In this document: positions 8,527 to 16,801 of the stretch, in pieces | Layout: every line of letters starts with the position of its first letter | Position numbering within the stretch: position 1 is the first letter of the stretch | Source of the DNA: Extensimonas perlucida | GTDB lineage: Bacteria > Pseudomonadota > Gammaproteobacteria > Burkholderiales > Burkholderiaceae_C | DNA length: 64,000 nucleotides | Direction: 5' to 3' | Assembly: GCF_007655255.1 (NCBI RefSeq) | Contig: NZ_VMYE01000010.1 | Span: 1 to 64,000 of the forward strand | Translations under genes and position numbers: made by a program | Notes under the pieces: generated by a model | Told to the model about the DNA's origin: nothing | What the model saw: the letters and a program-made list of their open reading frames with translations, nothing else | Databases searched by the model: none

Positions 8527-9966
8527 ATGCCCACTCTCTTTGATCCGCTGAGCCTGTCGGCGGTGGCGCTTGATGTGCTGGCCGCTCAGCGCGGCTCGGC
8601 GCAGGGCATAGAGGAGCGCCGGCGTCTGCGGCTCGCGCGTGTGCTCGATGCCGCGTTGCATGGTTCGCGCCTTTACCGTGCGCACTGGCCTCAGGGTGCA
8701 ACGGCCGCTACGTCCTTGTCTGCGCTGCCCATGGTTTCGCGCGGGCAGTTGATGGGGAGCTTTTCCGACTGGGTGACCGATCCGCAACTGGAGCTTGCGG
8801 CACTGCGCGCGTTCACGGCGGACCCGCAACGCATTGCCGAGCCTTGGCTCGGGCGCTACCTGGTGTGGGAGAGTTCAGGCACCAGCGGCGAGCCCGGTAT
8901 TTTCGTGCAGGACGCGCAGGCGATGGCGGTGTACGACGCGCTCGAAGCCCTGCGCCGCGCCCCCCCGCAGGCGCTGCGGCGCTGGTTCGACCCCTGGTAC
9001 TTGAGCGAGCGCAGCGCCTTCATCGGCGCGACGAGCGGGCATTTCGCGAGCTATGTGTCGTTTCGGCGCCTGTGCGCGCTCAACCCCTGGCTCGCGGCCA
9101 CCATGCGCAGCTTTCCGATCCAGCAGCCCTTGGCTGAGCTGGTGCGCGCGCTCAATGATTTCGCGCCCACGGTGCTCGCCACCTACCCTACGGTGGCGAG
9201 CGTGCTGGCCGACGAGGCCGAGCAGGGTCGCTTGCGCATTGCGCCGCGGGAAATATGGCTCGGCGGTGAAACCCTGGGCGCAGCGGCGCGCGCGCACATT
9301 GCCCAAGCCTTGGGCGGCGCGGTGCGCTGCAGCTATGGCGCTTCGGAATTTCTCTCCATGGCCTGGGAATGCGCGCACGGGCAACTGCATCTGAATGCCG
9401 ACTGGGTGATCCTGGAGCCGGTGGACGAGCATTTCCGTCCCGTGCCTGCGGGTCAGCCCTCATGCAGCGTGCTGTTGACCAACCTTGCGAACCACGTGCA
9501 ACCGCTGGTTCGCTGCGACCTCGGTGACCAGGTCATGCTGCATGCTGGGCCCTGCGCCTGCGGCTCGCCGCTGCCCGCGCTCACGGTGCAGGGGCGCCAG
9601 GACGATCCGCTGGTCATGGCGGGGCGCGACGGCCAACCCGTGACTTTGCTGCCGATGGCGGTTTCCACCGTGCTCGAAGAAGAGGCCGGCGTGTTCGACT
9701 TTCACTTGCGCCAGCAGGACGCGCACACGCTGGTGCTGCGCCTGGGGCTGCAGGGTGCGGACGGGCAGGCAGCACTGGCGCGCTGCCGCGCCGCGCTCGA
9801 GGCCTTTGCAAAGATGCAAGGGGTGGAGCGGCTGCGCGTGCGTGGTGAACTGGGCCAGGCCATGCCACGCGGGCGCAGTGGCAAGGCCTGCCGCATCGTG
9901 GGGTGTGCCGCACCGCAAAATCTGTCGGGTGCGGCCACCATGCCCGGCGCCAGCGAGGGCAATTAG
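8527..9966 (+). CDS. PaaK/CapK-like AMP-binding enzyme (phenylacetate-CoA ligase family)
   Basis: Adenylate-forming enzyme of 479 residues, of the phenylacetate-CoA-ligase type rather than the fatty-acid type. It has the P-loop SSGTSGEPGIF near 115 to 125, an ATP-site region SYGASEF near 275 and a ligand region RCDLGDQVML near 335. A cysteine pair in HAGPCACGSPLPAL resembles family members from coenzyme F390 synthetase-like branches. The start at 8527 (MPTLFDPLSL) follows an AGGGGT site; an upstream GTG at 8509 is less likely. Its stop overlaps the stop of the convergent dgcZ-like gene by 4 bp. The natural substrate is unknown, and no partner for aromatic acid degradation is adjacent. Confidence 0.75.
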   Translation: MPTLFDPLSLSAVALDVLAAQRGSAQGIEERRRLRLARVLDAALHGSRLYRAHWPQGATAATSLSALPMVSRGQLMGSFSDWVTDPQLELAALRAFTADPQRIAEPWLGRYLVWESSGTSGEPGIFVQDAQAMAVYDALEALRRAPPQALRRWFDPWYLSERSAFIGATSGHFASYVSFRRLCALNPWLAATMRSFPIQQPLAELVRALNDFAPTVLATYPTVASVLADEAEQGRLRIAPREIWLGGETLGAAARAHIAQALGGAVRCSYGASEFLSMAWECAHGQLHLNADWVILEPVDEHFRPVPAGQPSCSVLLTNLANHVQPLVRCDLGDQVMLHAGPCACGSPLPALTVQGRQDDPLVMAGRDGQPVTLLPMAVSTVLEEEAGVFDFHLRQQDAHTLVLRLGLQGADGQAALARCRAALEAFAKMQGVERLRVRGELGQAMPRGRSGKACRIVGCAAPQNLSGAATMPGASEGN

Positions 9967-10871
9967 CCGGCTCGTTCAGCCAGAGGGGGCTGCGCTGGAG
10001 CATTCCGCAGCACGAAGCGGTTGCGTCCTGCCTGCTTGCCTGCGTACATGGCCTGGTCGGCGCGCTGCAGCGCGGAACTCAGGTCGTCCTCGTCCTGCAC
10101 CTGGGTCAGACCGATTGTGACGCTCAGACCCAGGGGCTCTTTCTGTTCCAGTGGTAGCAGCGCAGCACGCACCGCATCGACCAGCCGTTGCGCAGCCCGG
10201 CGCGCATCTTCGGTGCTGTGCGTCTGCAGCAGGACGACGAACTCCTCGCCGCCAAAGCGGTAGATCGGCTCATTCCCCCGCATGTTTTTCCGTAGCGTAC
10301 GCGCCAAATGACGCAGCGCCTGATCGCCCACCTGGTGCCCGAGGCGGTCGTTGACCTCCTTGAAATGGTCGGCGTCCACCATCGCCAGGTAGAAAAATGT
10401 CTGGTTACGCCGGCAGGCTTTCTGAAAGTCGGAAAAATCGTGTTCCAGGCCATAGCGCAGCGGCAGCCCGGTGAGCGGATCGTGCCGGATCGCATCGGTG
10501 ATGAGCCGCGCCTTGAGTGCGGTCAGCAGGTGCATCAACTCGTCTTGCGCCTGCTCGAACGCATCCATCTGCGCGGCAGGCACGGTTTGCCCTGCCTGCG
10601 CCTGCTCCATGACGGCACGGATCGCATCGTGCATGCGGTGGTGCGCGGCCTCCAGTGCTTTCGCCTTGTGTGCGTTGATGCCCTGAAGCATTCCTGAGTG
10701 GGAGCGCAGCCATAGTCCGAGTTGGCAAATTTCGTGCGCTGCCGGATCCAGCACGTCCGCCGCGGGTGCGGTGTGCATCAGGGCGGTGCGGAAAACCTTT
10801 CGTCCCCAGGCGAGGTGTGCATTGAGCGCCTCGTCGAGCGCGCGGATCAGGGGTTCGTATTCGAGGTGCAT
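9963..10871 (-). CDS. dgcZ: Diguanylate cyclase with N-terminal CZB zinc-sensor domain (DgcZ-like)
   Basis: Predicted to make c-di-GMP from two GTP, with zinc inhibition through the CZB domain as established for E. coli DgcZ/YdeH. Residues 1 to 115 are a CZB module. A His lies in LNAHLAW near 18, the diagnostic CQLGLWL is near 49, and a His cluster AHHRMH is near 77 to 82. The GGDEF domain starts at DPLTGLPLRYGLEHD near 130 and has the active-site loop RFGGEEF near 204. No transmembrane segment is seen, so it is cytosolic. Length (302) matches DgcZ (about 296). The ATG at 10871 is chosen; a GTG two codons upstream is possible. The I-site RxxD is not obvious. Confidence 0.87.
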   Translation of the reverse strand: MHLEYEPLIRALDEALNAHLAWGRKVFRTALMHTAPAADVLDPAAHEICQLGLWLRSHSGMLQGINAHKAKALEAAHHRMHDAIRAVMEQAQAGQTVPAAQMDAFEQAQDELMHLLTALKARLITDAIRHDPLTGLPLRYGLEHDFSDFQKACRRNQTFFYLAMVDADHFKEVNDRLGHQVGDQALRHLARTLRKNMRGNEPIYRFGGEEFVVLLQTHSTEDARRAAQRLVDAVRAALLPLEQKEPLGLSVTIGLTQVQDEDDLSSALQRADQAMYAGKQAGRNRFVLRNAPAQPPLAERAG

Positions 10872-10898
10872 AGACACGATGCAGAGGGTCGTTTTCGT

Positions 10899-11216
10899 TC
10901 AGCCTTGCAAAGCGGTGCGCAGGGCCTGGGCATCGTGTGGGCGAACGACGCGTGCCAGTTCAGCCCCCGCACGCAGATAAATCAGTGTGGGCCAGAGCTT
11001 GACGCCGAAGCTGCGCCCCAGCGGCTGGCCGCGTCCGTCCTCGATTTTCAGGTGCTCGACTTCGGGGTGTTCCTGTAACACTTCTTCGATCAGGGGCTGG
11101 GCCGCCTGGCAGTGGCCGCACCAGGGGGCGCCGAATTCGAGCAGCACGGAGCCGGGCAACGCATCGACCTCTGCGCGCGTCGGGGGATGGGTCAAATGGC
11201 GGGCGCTGTAAGGCAT
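10899..11216 (-). CDS. Thioredoxin family protein
   Basis: Small thioredoxin-fold protein of 105 residues with the redox centre WCGHC (Cys33, Cys36) and the cis-Pro loop VKLWPTLIYL. The sequence before the active site is shorter than in TrxA, and HC replaces the usual PC in CGPC, so it is a thioredoxin-like reductant rather than the main thioredoxin. The start MPYSARHL is set by an AGGAGG six bases upstream. It follows dgcZ-like by 27 bp on the same strand in the transcript direction moaA, mobA, trx, dgcZ. About 165 bp without a gene separate it from mobA, so it may have its own promoter. No signal peptide is seen. Confidence 0.85.
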   Translation of the reverse strand: MPYSARHLTHPPTRAEVDALPGSVLLEFGAPWCGHCQAAQPLIEEVLQEHPEVEHLKIEDGRGQPLGRSFGVKLWPTLIYLRAGAELARVVRPHDAQALRTALQG

Positions 11217-11380
11217 TTCATTTCCTCCTCTTTTTTGCATCGTGAACTGTTGGCAAATGTTTGTCTTGATTCAGGTCATATCCATGGGGTCTGCACACCT
11301 TGGCCCTCTTGCTGGAAACGATGGGGGGCGGTTGATTCATGCGGCAGAGAATTTTCCTCCGAGGGTCAGCATGGACGGGG

Positions 11381-12049
11381 TCATGGTGCGTGCTCGAGCG
11401 CGTGCAGCTCGGCCAAGGTGTTGGCATTGGCAAATGCGCGCGGGTCGTCGCCGGGCTGGTCGAAGGGCACGAGGATGCAGTGCTGGCGCTCGGCCCAGGC
11501 CGCGATCTTGCGGCCGCCGCGGCGCACGTAGTCTTCCAGGCTGGCGTGCACGCGCGTGGGCAGCATGCAGAACACGGGCTGGGCGCGCAATCGGGGCGCG
11601 ACGCGGCTGTCGCTCGGCGGAAATTCGGGCGCAGCGGCCATGGCAACGTCGGCGCCCGAACATTCGATTGCCGCGGCCAGGCGTGCCGCGAGGTCGATGG
11701 GAAACAGTGGCGTGTCGCAGGGCACGGTGAGCAGCCAGGGCGTGCGGCAATGCGCAAGCCCGCTCAGGAATCCCGCAAGGGGGCCGGCATGATCGGGCTG
11801 GCCTGTTTGGCCTATCTGACCATTGGGCTGGGCATCAGGCCAGACTGGCACGCCGAACGCGGCGTAGGCCGCGAGGTTGCGGTTGGCGCTGAGCATGCAC
11901 GTGCCTACCTGCGGCTGCAGGCGCCGCAGCGCATGCCGCGCCAGCGGCGTGCCGCGAAATGGCTGTAAGCCTTTGTCCAGACCGCCCATGCGTGCCCCCT
12001 GGCCGCCCGCGAGCACCAGGCCGGTGATATCCGGGGTTCGAATTTTCAT
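11381..12049 (-). CDS. mobA: Molybdenum cofactor guanylyltransferase MobA
   Basis: Transfers GMP from GTP to Mo-molybdopterin to give the MGD form used by DMSO-reductase-family enzymes. It is a 222-residue protein with a Rossmann nucleotidyltransferase start: LAGGQGARMGGLDKG at residues 11 to 25. The family features VPCDTPLFP (metal-binding Asp, near 105) and a C-terminal PGDDPRAFANANT stretch (near 205) are present. The ATG giving MKIRTPDITG is preferred over an upstream in-frame ATG because conservation begins there. It is 62 bp downstream of moaA on the same strand, which supports a shared cofactor-biosynthesis operon. Confidence 0.93.
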   Translation of the reverse strand: MKIRTPDITGLVLAGGQGARMGGLDKGLQPFRGTPLARHALRRLQPQVGTCMLSANRNLAAYAAFGVPVWPDAQPNGQIGQTGQPDHAGPLAGFLSGLAHCRTPWLLTVPCDTPLFPIDLAARLAAAIECSGADVAMAAAPEFPPSDSRVAPRLRAQPVFCMLPTRVHASLEDYVRRGGRKIAAWAERQHCILVPFDQPGDDPRAFANANTLAELHALEHAP

Positions 12050-12111
12050 GGCGTGCGCTTTTATCGACTCCGTGGGCGATGGGGACACCGTTCAAAGCGC
12101 ACTATCCTGGC

Positions 12112-13248
12112 TCAGCCGCCGATATAGCTCATCTCGACGCGCCGTGCGCCCTGGGCTGGCGCAGCTGGCAAGGTGCTGCGCAGTTCGGAGTAACGTTCGG
12201 TGCGGCCTTGCCAGATGGTAGCGATGGCCGCAGCGAGGGCGGCGTCGTCGGCGCCCGAGCGCAGCAGGCTGCGCAAGTCCCAACCTTCGTGGGCAAAGAG
12301 GCACAGAAAGAGCTGGCCTTCCGTCGAAAGGCGCGCGCGGTTGCAGTCGCGGCAGAAAGCGCGCGTGACGCTGCTGATGAGGCCGATCTCGCCCAGCGCC
12401 GGGTCGTGGCGGCCTTGCGCATCGGCGTAGCCCCAGCGTTCGGCGGTTTCGCCGGGGGTGCTGGGCGGCAGCGCTACCAGCGGCAGCTCGGCGCGCAGGC
12501 GCGTGAGCACTTCGTCGGATGGCAGAACCTCGTCCATGCGCCAGCCGTTGCTGTTGCCCACGTCCATGTATTCAATGAAGCGCAGCGTCACGCCGCTGCC
12601 GCGAAAGTGGCGCGCCATGGGCAGGATTTGCGCGTCATTGGTGCCGCGTTTGACCACCATGTTCACCTTGATGCGCGTAAAACCCGCTTGCTGTGCAGCC
12701 GCAATCCCCGCAAGCACTTCGGCTACGGGAAAGTCCACATCGTTCATGCGCCGGAATATGGCGTCGTCGAGCGCGTCCAGACTCACGGTGAGGCGGTCGA
12801 GCCCCGCGTCCTTCAGCGCCTGAGCCTTGCGCGCGAGCAGCGCGCCGTTCGTGGTCAGGGTGACTTCGGGCGTGCGGCCATCGACGGTGCGCAGCGCGGC
12901 GAGCTGGGCGATGAGCGCTTCGATGTCCTTGCGCAGCAGCGGCTCGCCGCCCGTGAGGCGGATCTTGCGCACGCCGTGCGCAAGGAACAGGCGCGCCAGC
13001 CGCGTGATCTCCTCGAAGCGCAGCAGTGCGCTGTGTGGCAGGTAAGGGTAGTCCTTGCCGAACACCTCCTTGGGCATGCAGTAGCTGCAGCGGAAGTTGC
13101 AGCGATCGGTGACGCTGATGCGCAGGTCGCGCAGTGGGCGGCCCAGGGCGTCGTGCAACACGCCCGTCGGTGCTGCGGGGACGGGTGGAATGGTGGCAGG
13201 CCGTGCTCTGCGGCGCCAATCGAGCACGGGAATGGTGCGTTCTGGCAT
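12112..13248 (-). CDS. moaA: GTP 3',8-cyclase MoaA
   Basis: Radical SAM enzyme that starts molybdopterin synthesis by converting GTP to 3',8-cyclo-7,8-dihydro-GTP for MoaC. It has 378 residues. The SAM cluster is CNFRCSYC (Cys50, 54, 57). The C-terminal substrate cluster is in [19 protein letters not shown] near 300 to 318, and the protein ends in the conserved SYIGG. The start [11 protein letters not shown] at 13248 gives a normal-length enzyme; the open frame runs another 69 codons upstream without conserved sequence. A roughly 40-residue N-terminal leader precedes the core, typical for betaproteobacterial MoaA. It is divergent from the MFS gene. Confidence 0.96.
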   Translation of the reverse strand: MPERTIPVLDWRRRARPATIPPVPAAPTGVLHDALGRPLRDLRISVTDRCNFRCSYCMPKEVFGKDYPYLPHSALLRFEEITRLARLFLAHGVRKIRLTGGEPLLRKDIEALIAQLAALRTVDGRTPEVTLTTNGALLARKAQALKDAGLDRLTVSLDALDDAIFRRMNDVDFPVAEVLAGIAAAQQAGFTRIKVNMVVKRGTNDAQILPMARHFRGSGVTLRFIEYMDVGNSNGWRMDEVLPSDEVLTRLRAELPLVALPPSTPGETAERWGYADAQGRHDPALGEIGLISSVTRAFCRDCNRARLSTEGQLFLCLFAHEGWDLRSLLRSGADDAALAAAIATIWQGRTERYSELRSTLPAAPAQGARRVEMSYIGG

Positions 13249-13392
13249 GACAGGGATTATCGTGACCGCGGGCGCGCCGGCCCCCATGCTATATTCTGCC
13301 GGTAGGGTTATGCCTACGCGGTCTTTTGCTATCGGTACGTTGCTGCCGGTGCGTGACTGCGGCGCTTTTTCAATTTCCCTTGAGGGCATTCG

Positions 13393-14616
13393 ATGTCCGC
13401 TCCTCCTTCGCCCCAGCCCCCTTCTGAGCCGACTGCGCTGCGTGCGCGGCTGCACCCCGATGTGCTCAAGCTCGGCTTCGTGAGCTTTCTCACCGACGTG
13501 AGCTCGGAGATGATTTTTTCGGTGTTTGCGGTGTTTTTTACCACCGTGGCCGGGGCCTCGAGCGCGCTGCTCGGGCTGATCGAGGGGCTCGCGGATTTTT
13601 CGGCCTCATCGCTCAACTACCTCTCGGGCTGGCTGTCGGACCGCAGCGGGCAGCGCAAGTGGTTTGCGACGGCGGGCTACGCCTTTTCCACGCTCGCGAA
13701 GATGATTTTGCTCGTGACTTCGTCCGTCACGGGGCTGGCGGTGTTTCGCGTCATCGAACGTCTGGGCAAAGGCTTTCGCGGGCCACCGCGCGATGCCTGG
13801 CTGTCCTCGATCGCCGCGGCGGACAAGCGCGGCTACGCTTTTGGCGTGCACAAGGCGCTCGACAAGGCTGGTGCCGTGCTAGGGCCGCTGCTGGCCTACG
13901 CGCTGCTGAGCTGGCTCGGCGAATCGGCCGACACCTATCGCATTTTGTTCTGGGTGGCTTTCGTTCCTGCGGTGCTCAGCGTGCTGGTGCTCATGCGCGT
14001 ACCCGACCAGCGCGGCGTGCCGCATGCGCGCGAGGGTTTGCGCCAGAACTGGCGCGAGCTGAGCCCCGGCTTCAAGCGCTTTCTGGTGCCGGCGGGAGTG
14101 TTTGCGCTCGCGTATTTCAGCCTGGGCTTCTTTTTGCTCAAGGCCCACGCACTGGGTTTTGGCATGCGCGACGTGGTGCTGCTTTACGCACTGTTCAACG
14201 TCACCTGCGTGCTGGCCGCACCGTTCATGGGCCGGCTCGGTGACCTGGTGGGACGCAGCCGGGTGGTGCTGCTGGGCTATGCGCTGTATGCCCTCGTGAA
14301 CCTGTGGATGATCGTGGTGGCCAGCCGCTGGGAGATGGCTGCAGCGATGGCCGTGTACGGTTTGTTTTACGCCGTGGAAGAGTCGCAGAGCAAGGCCTTC
14401 ATCGCCGACCTCGAGCCCGAGCGCCGCGCTACGGCAATGGGCATCTACAACTCGGTCACGGGTGTGCTGTACCTGCCGGCCTCGCTTGTGGCCGGGGCGC
14501 TCTGGGCAGTTGCGCCGGGCTGGGCGTTTGGCGTCGCGGCGCTGCTGTCGCTGGCGGCCATGGGGGTTTTTGTGCGCATGCGCCCGGCGGCGACGGCGGC
14601 AGACGGGCGTGGGTAA
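13393..14616 (+). CDS. MFS transporter
   Basis: Major facilitator carrier of 407 residues with about 12 hydrophobic segments. The cytoplasmic motif between TM2 and TM3 reads [12 protein letters not shown]. The segment [17 protein letters not shown] in the first half is typical of a distinct bacterial MFS subgroup of unknown substrate. The second half repeats the loop as [14 protein letters not shown]. There is no long soluble domain. It is 40 bp upstream of the DMT carrier, on the same strand, so the two may be co-transcribed. Drug or metabolite export is the general expectation; the sequence does not show the substrate. Confidence 0.8.
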   Translation: MSAPPSPQPPSEPTALRARLHPDVLKLGFVSFLTDVSSEMIFSVFAVFFTTVAGASSALLGLIEGLADFSASSLNYLSGWLSDRSGQRKWFATAGYAFSTLAKMILLVTSSVTGLAVFRVIERLGKGFRGPPRDAWLSSIAAADKRGYAFGVHKALDKAGAVLGPLLAYALLSWLGESADTYRILFWVAFVPAVLSVLVLMRVPDQRGVPHAREGLRQNWRELSPGFKRFLVPAGVFALAYFSLGFFLLKAHALGFGMRDVVLLYALFNVTCVLAAPFMGRLGDLVGRSRVVLLGYALYALVNLWMIVVASRWEMAAAMAVYGLFYAVEESQSKAFIADLEPERRATAMGIYNSVTGVLYLPASLVAGALWAVAPGWAFGVAALLSLAAMGVFVRMRPAATAADGRG

Positions 14617-14655
14617 AAGCTTGTGCAAGACCATGGGGAGCAGGGCGGAGCCGGT

Positions 14656-15705
14656 ATGAAAAACGAAGGTCTATGGCAGGGCGCGCTGCTGGCCTTGCTC
14701 GCGGCGGTATTGTTTGGGGCGAGCACGCCGCTGGTGCAGCGCCTGGGGCAGGATCTGGGCGCTTTTGGCACGGCGGCCTGTCTGTATGCCGGTGCGGCCC
14801 TGTTGGGCCTGGCGTTACGCCAGCCCGTGGAAAAAGAGGCGCGCTTGCGCCGTGCGGACCTGCCCCGTCTGCTGGCCATGGCCGGTTTCGGGGCGGTGCT
14901 GGGGCCGGTGGCGCTTGCCTGGGGCTTGCAGCGCACCAGCGGCACCAGCGCCTCCTTGATGCTCACGCTCGAGGCCTTGTTCACCGCGCTGCTGGCCTGG
15001 GTGTTGTACCGCGAGAGCTTGGGCCACCGCGCCGGCGTCGCCATGGTCATGCTGCTGGCCGGGGGTGCGCTGCTGGTGCTCGACCAGGGACTGCAGGGAC
15101 ACACGCAGGTGGCGGGCTTGCTTGCCGTGCTGTTGGCGACCGTGGCCTGGGGGGTGGACAACAGCTTGTCGCGTGCGCTGGCGCAGCGCGACCCTGCACA
15201 AGTGGTGTGGTGCAAGGCCGCCCTGGGGGCCACGGCTTCGTTCGCGCTGGCCTGGGCCTGGCATGAACCCTGGCCCGCGCCAGGCGTGGCCTTGGGGCTG
15301 CTGGTTGTGGGGGCGTCGGGCTACGGGCTGAGTCTGCGCTTTTACCTGCTGGCGCAGCGTGCTTTCGGTGCGGCGCGCACCGCTTCGGTGTTTGCCTTTG
15401 CGCCCTTTATTGGCGCGCTGTGGGCCTGGGCCTGGGGGGAGCGCGCTGTGGGTGCGCTGGCCGTGCCGGGTGGTCTGCTGATGGGCTTGGGTGTGGTGCT
15501 GCACCTGACCGAGCGCCATGTGCATTGGCATGTGCATGAAGTGCTGGAGCACGAGCACGCGCACCGGCACGACGACGGCCACCACGCGCACACACACGAA
15601 TCCATGCCGCAGGACAGTCACAGCCACTGGCACCGGCATGCGTCCATGGCGCACCGCCATGCGCATGCGCCGGACCTGCACCACACGCACCGGCACGATG
15701 GGTAG
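14656..15705 (+). CDS. DMT-superfamily (EamA) transporter with histidine-rich C-terminal tail
   Basis: Ten-segment carrier made of two EamA repeats (residues about 8 to 140 and 150 to 285), the usual architecture of metabolite exporters. Unusually, after the last membrane helix it carries a tail of about 65 residues containing roughly 23 histidines in patterns such as HEHAHRH, HHAHTH and HSHWHRH, plus scattered Asp and Glu. This resembles the metal-binding loops of zinc, nickel and cobalt transporters. The start MKNEGLWQGALL at 14656 is chosen. It is followed 110 bp later by a cation diffusion facilitator, which makes a metal-related role or metal sensing plausible, but this is inference. Confidence 0.82.
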   Translation: MKNEGLWQGALLALLAAVLFGASTPLVQRLGQDLGAFGTAACLYAGAALLGLALRQPVEKEARLRRADLPRLLAMAGFGAVLGPVALAWGLQRTSGTSASLMLTLEALFTALLAWVLYRESLGHRAGVAMVMLLAGGALLVLDQGLQGHTQVAGLLAVLLATVAWGVDNSLSRALAQRDPAQVVWCKAALGATASFALAWAWHEPWPAPGVALGLLVVGASGYGLSLRFYLLAQRAFGAARTASVFAFAPFIGALWAWAWGERAVGALAVPGGLLMGLGVVLHLTERHVHWHVHEVLEHEHAHRHDDGHHAHTHESMPQDSHSHWHRHASMAHRHAHAPDLHHTHRHDG

Positions 15706-15815
15706 TGCTGGTTTATTTATGTTATGAAGTGCTTGGTCTATGGACATGCCGTGGGCACCATCGCAGCGCGTGCGCCATGCACAATCGGGGTTCAGCCATC
15801 CACCTCCTGCTTCTC

Positions 15816-16793
15816 ATGTTGATCACCCCCGAAGACGATTCCGAAGACACGCTGCACACGCCTGAGGAGCGCGCGGCGGCGGCGGCGCGCAGCACCTGGG
15901 TCAGCGTGGCGGTCAATCTGGTGCTCACGGCGGTGCAGATCGTCGTGGGCATCTTGTCGAAGTCGCAGGGTTTGGTGGCGGATGGCATTCATTCGCTGTC
16001 CGACCTCGTGGCCGACTTCGTGGTGCTGCTGGCGAACCACCACGCCCAAAAAGATGCCGATGCCGACCACCCCTACGGTCACCAGCGTTTCGAGACGGCG
16101 GCCTCGCTGGCACTGGGGCTGCTGCTGCTGGGCGTGGGTTTAGGGATGCTGTGGGCGGCACTGACCAAGCTCGAAAATCCGCATGAGTTGCCGCAGGTGC
16201 ATGTGGCGGCGCTGTGGGTCGCGGGCGCTGCCTTGCTCGGCAAGGAGCTGTTGTTCCGCTACATGCTTGCCGTGGCCAAACGTGTGAAGTCGAGCATGCT
16301 GGTGGCCAATGCCTGGCATGCGCGCTCGGATGCGGCTTCTTCGCTGGTGGTGGGTATAGGCATTGCGGGCAATCTGGCAGGCTATCCGCTGCTCGATCCG
16401 ATCGCGGCGCTGATCGTGGGCCTGATGGTGGCGCGCATGGGCTGGAATTTTGCCTGGGATGCGCTGCACGACCTGATGGATCGCGCCGCCGACGAACAGG
16501 AGGTGCAGGCGATCCGCCAGACCTTGCTCGAGACGCCTGGCGTGCGCGGCGTACACGACGTGCGCACGCGCAAGATGGGCGACATGATGCTGGTCGATGC
16601 GCATCTGGAAGTCGGCGCCAGTCTGAGCGTAGAGGCAGGGCACGACATCGCCGTAGAGGCCCGGCGCCGTGTGCTGCAGCGCCATCGCGTGCTCAACCTC
16701 ATGACCCACATCGACCCCTGGAGCCGTCCGGACCTGGACCATGCGCCGCTGCCCCGCATTGCCGAGGGCGGACGTGACCAGCTGCCTGGCTGA
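15816..16793 (+). CDS. Cation diffusion facilitator (CDF) family transporter
   Basis: Proton-coupled divalent metal exporter, 325 residues and six predicted membrane helices plus a C-terminal cytoplasmic domain. Metal-site motifs are HSLSD (His59, Asp63) in TM2 and HARSD in NAWHARSDAASS in TM5. This HxxxD arrangement in both helices is the zinc/iron-type signature. The loop HPYGHQRFET is conserved, and the C-terminal domain ends LMTHIDPW. The start MLITPEDDSED is chosen because the upstream in-frame part overlaps the DMT stop and is not conserved. It converges with the P-type ATPase, leaving 8 bp between their stops. Confidence 0.93.
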   Translation: MLITPEDDSEDTLHTPEERAAAAARSTWVSVAVNLVLTAVQIVVGILSKSQGLVADGIHSLSDLVADFVVLLANHHAQKDADADHPYGHQRFETAASLALGLLLLGVGLGMLWAALTKLENPHELPQVHVAALWVAGAALLGKELLFRYMLAVAKRVKSSMLVANAWHARSDAASSLVVGIGIAGNLAGYPLLDPIAALIVGLMVARMGWNFAWDALHDLMDRAADEQEVQAIRQTLLETPGVRGVHDVRTRKMGDMMLVDAHLEVGASLSVEAGHDIAVEARRRVLQRHRVLNLMTHIDPWSRPDLDHAPLPRIAEGGRDQLPG

Positions 16794-16801
16794 GACTGCC
16801 G

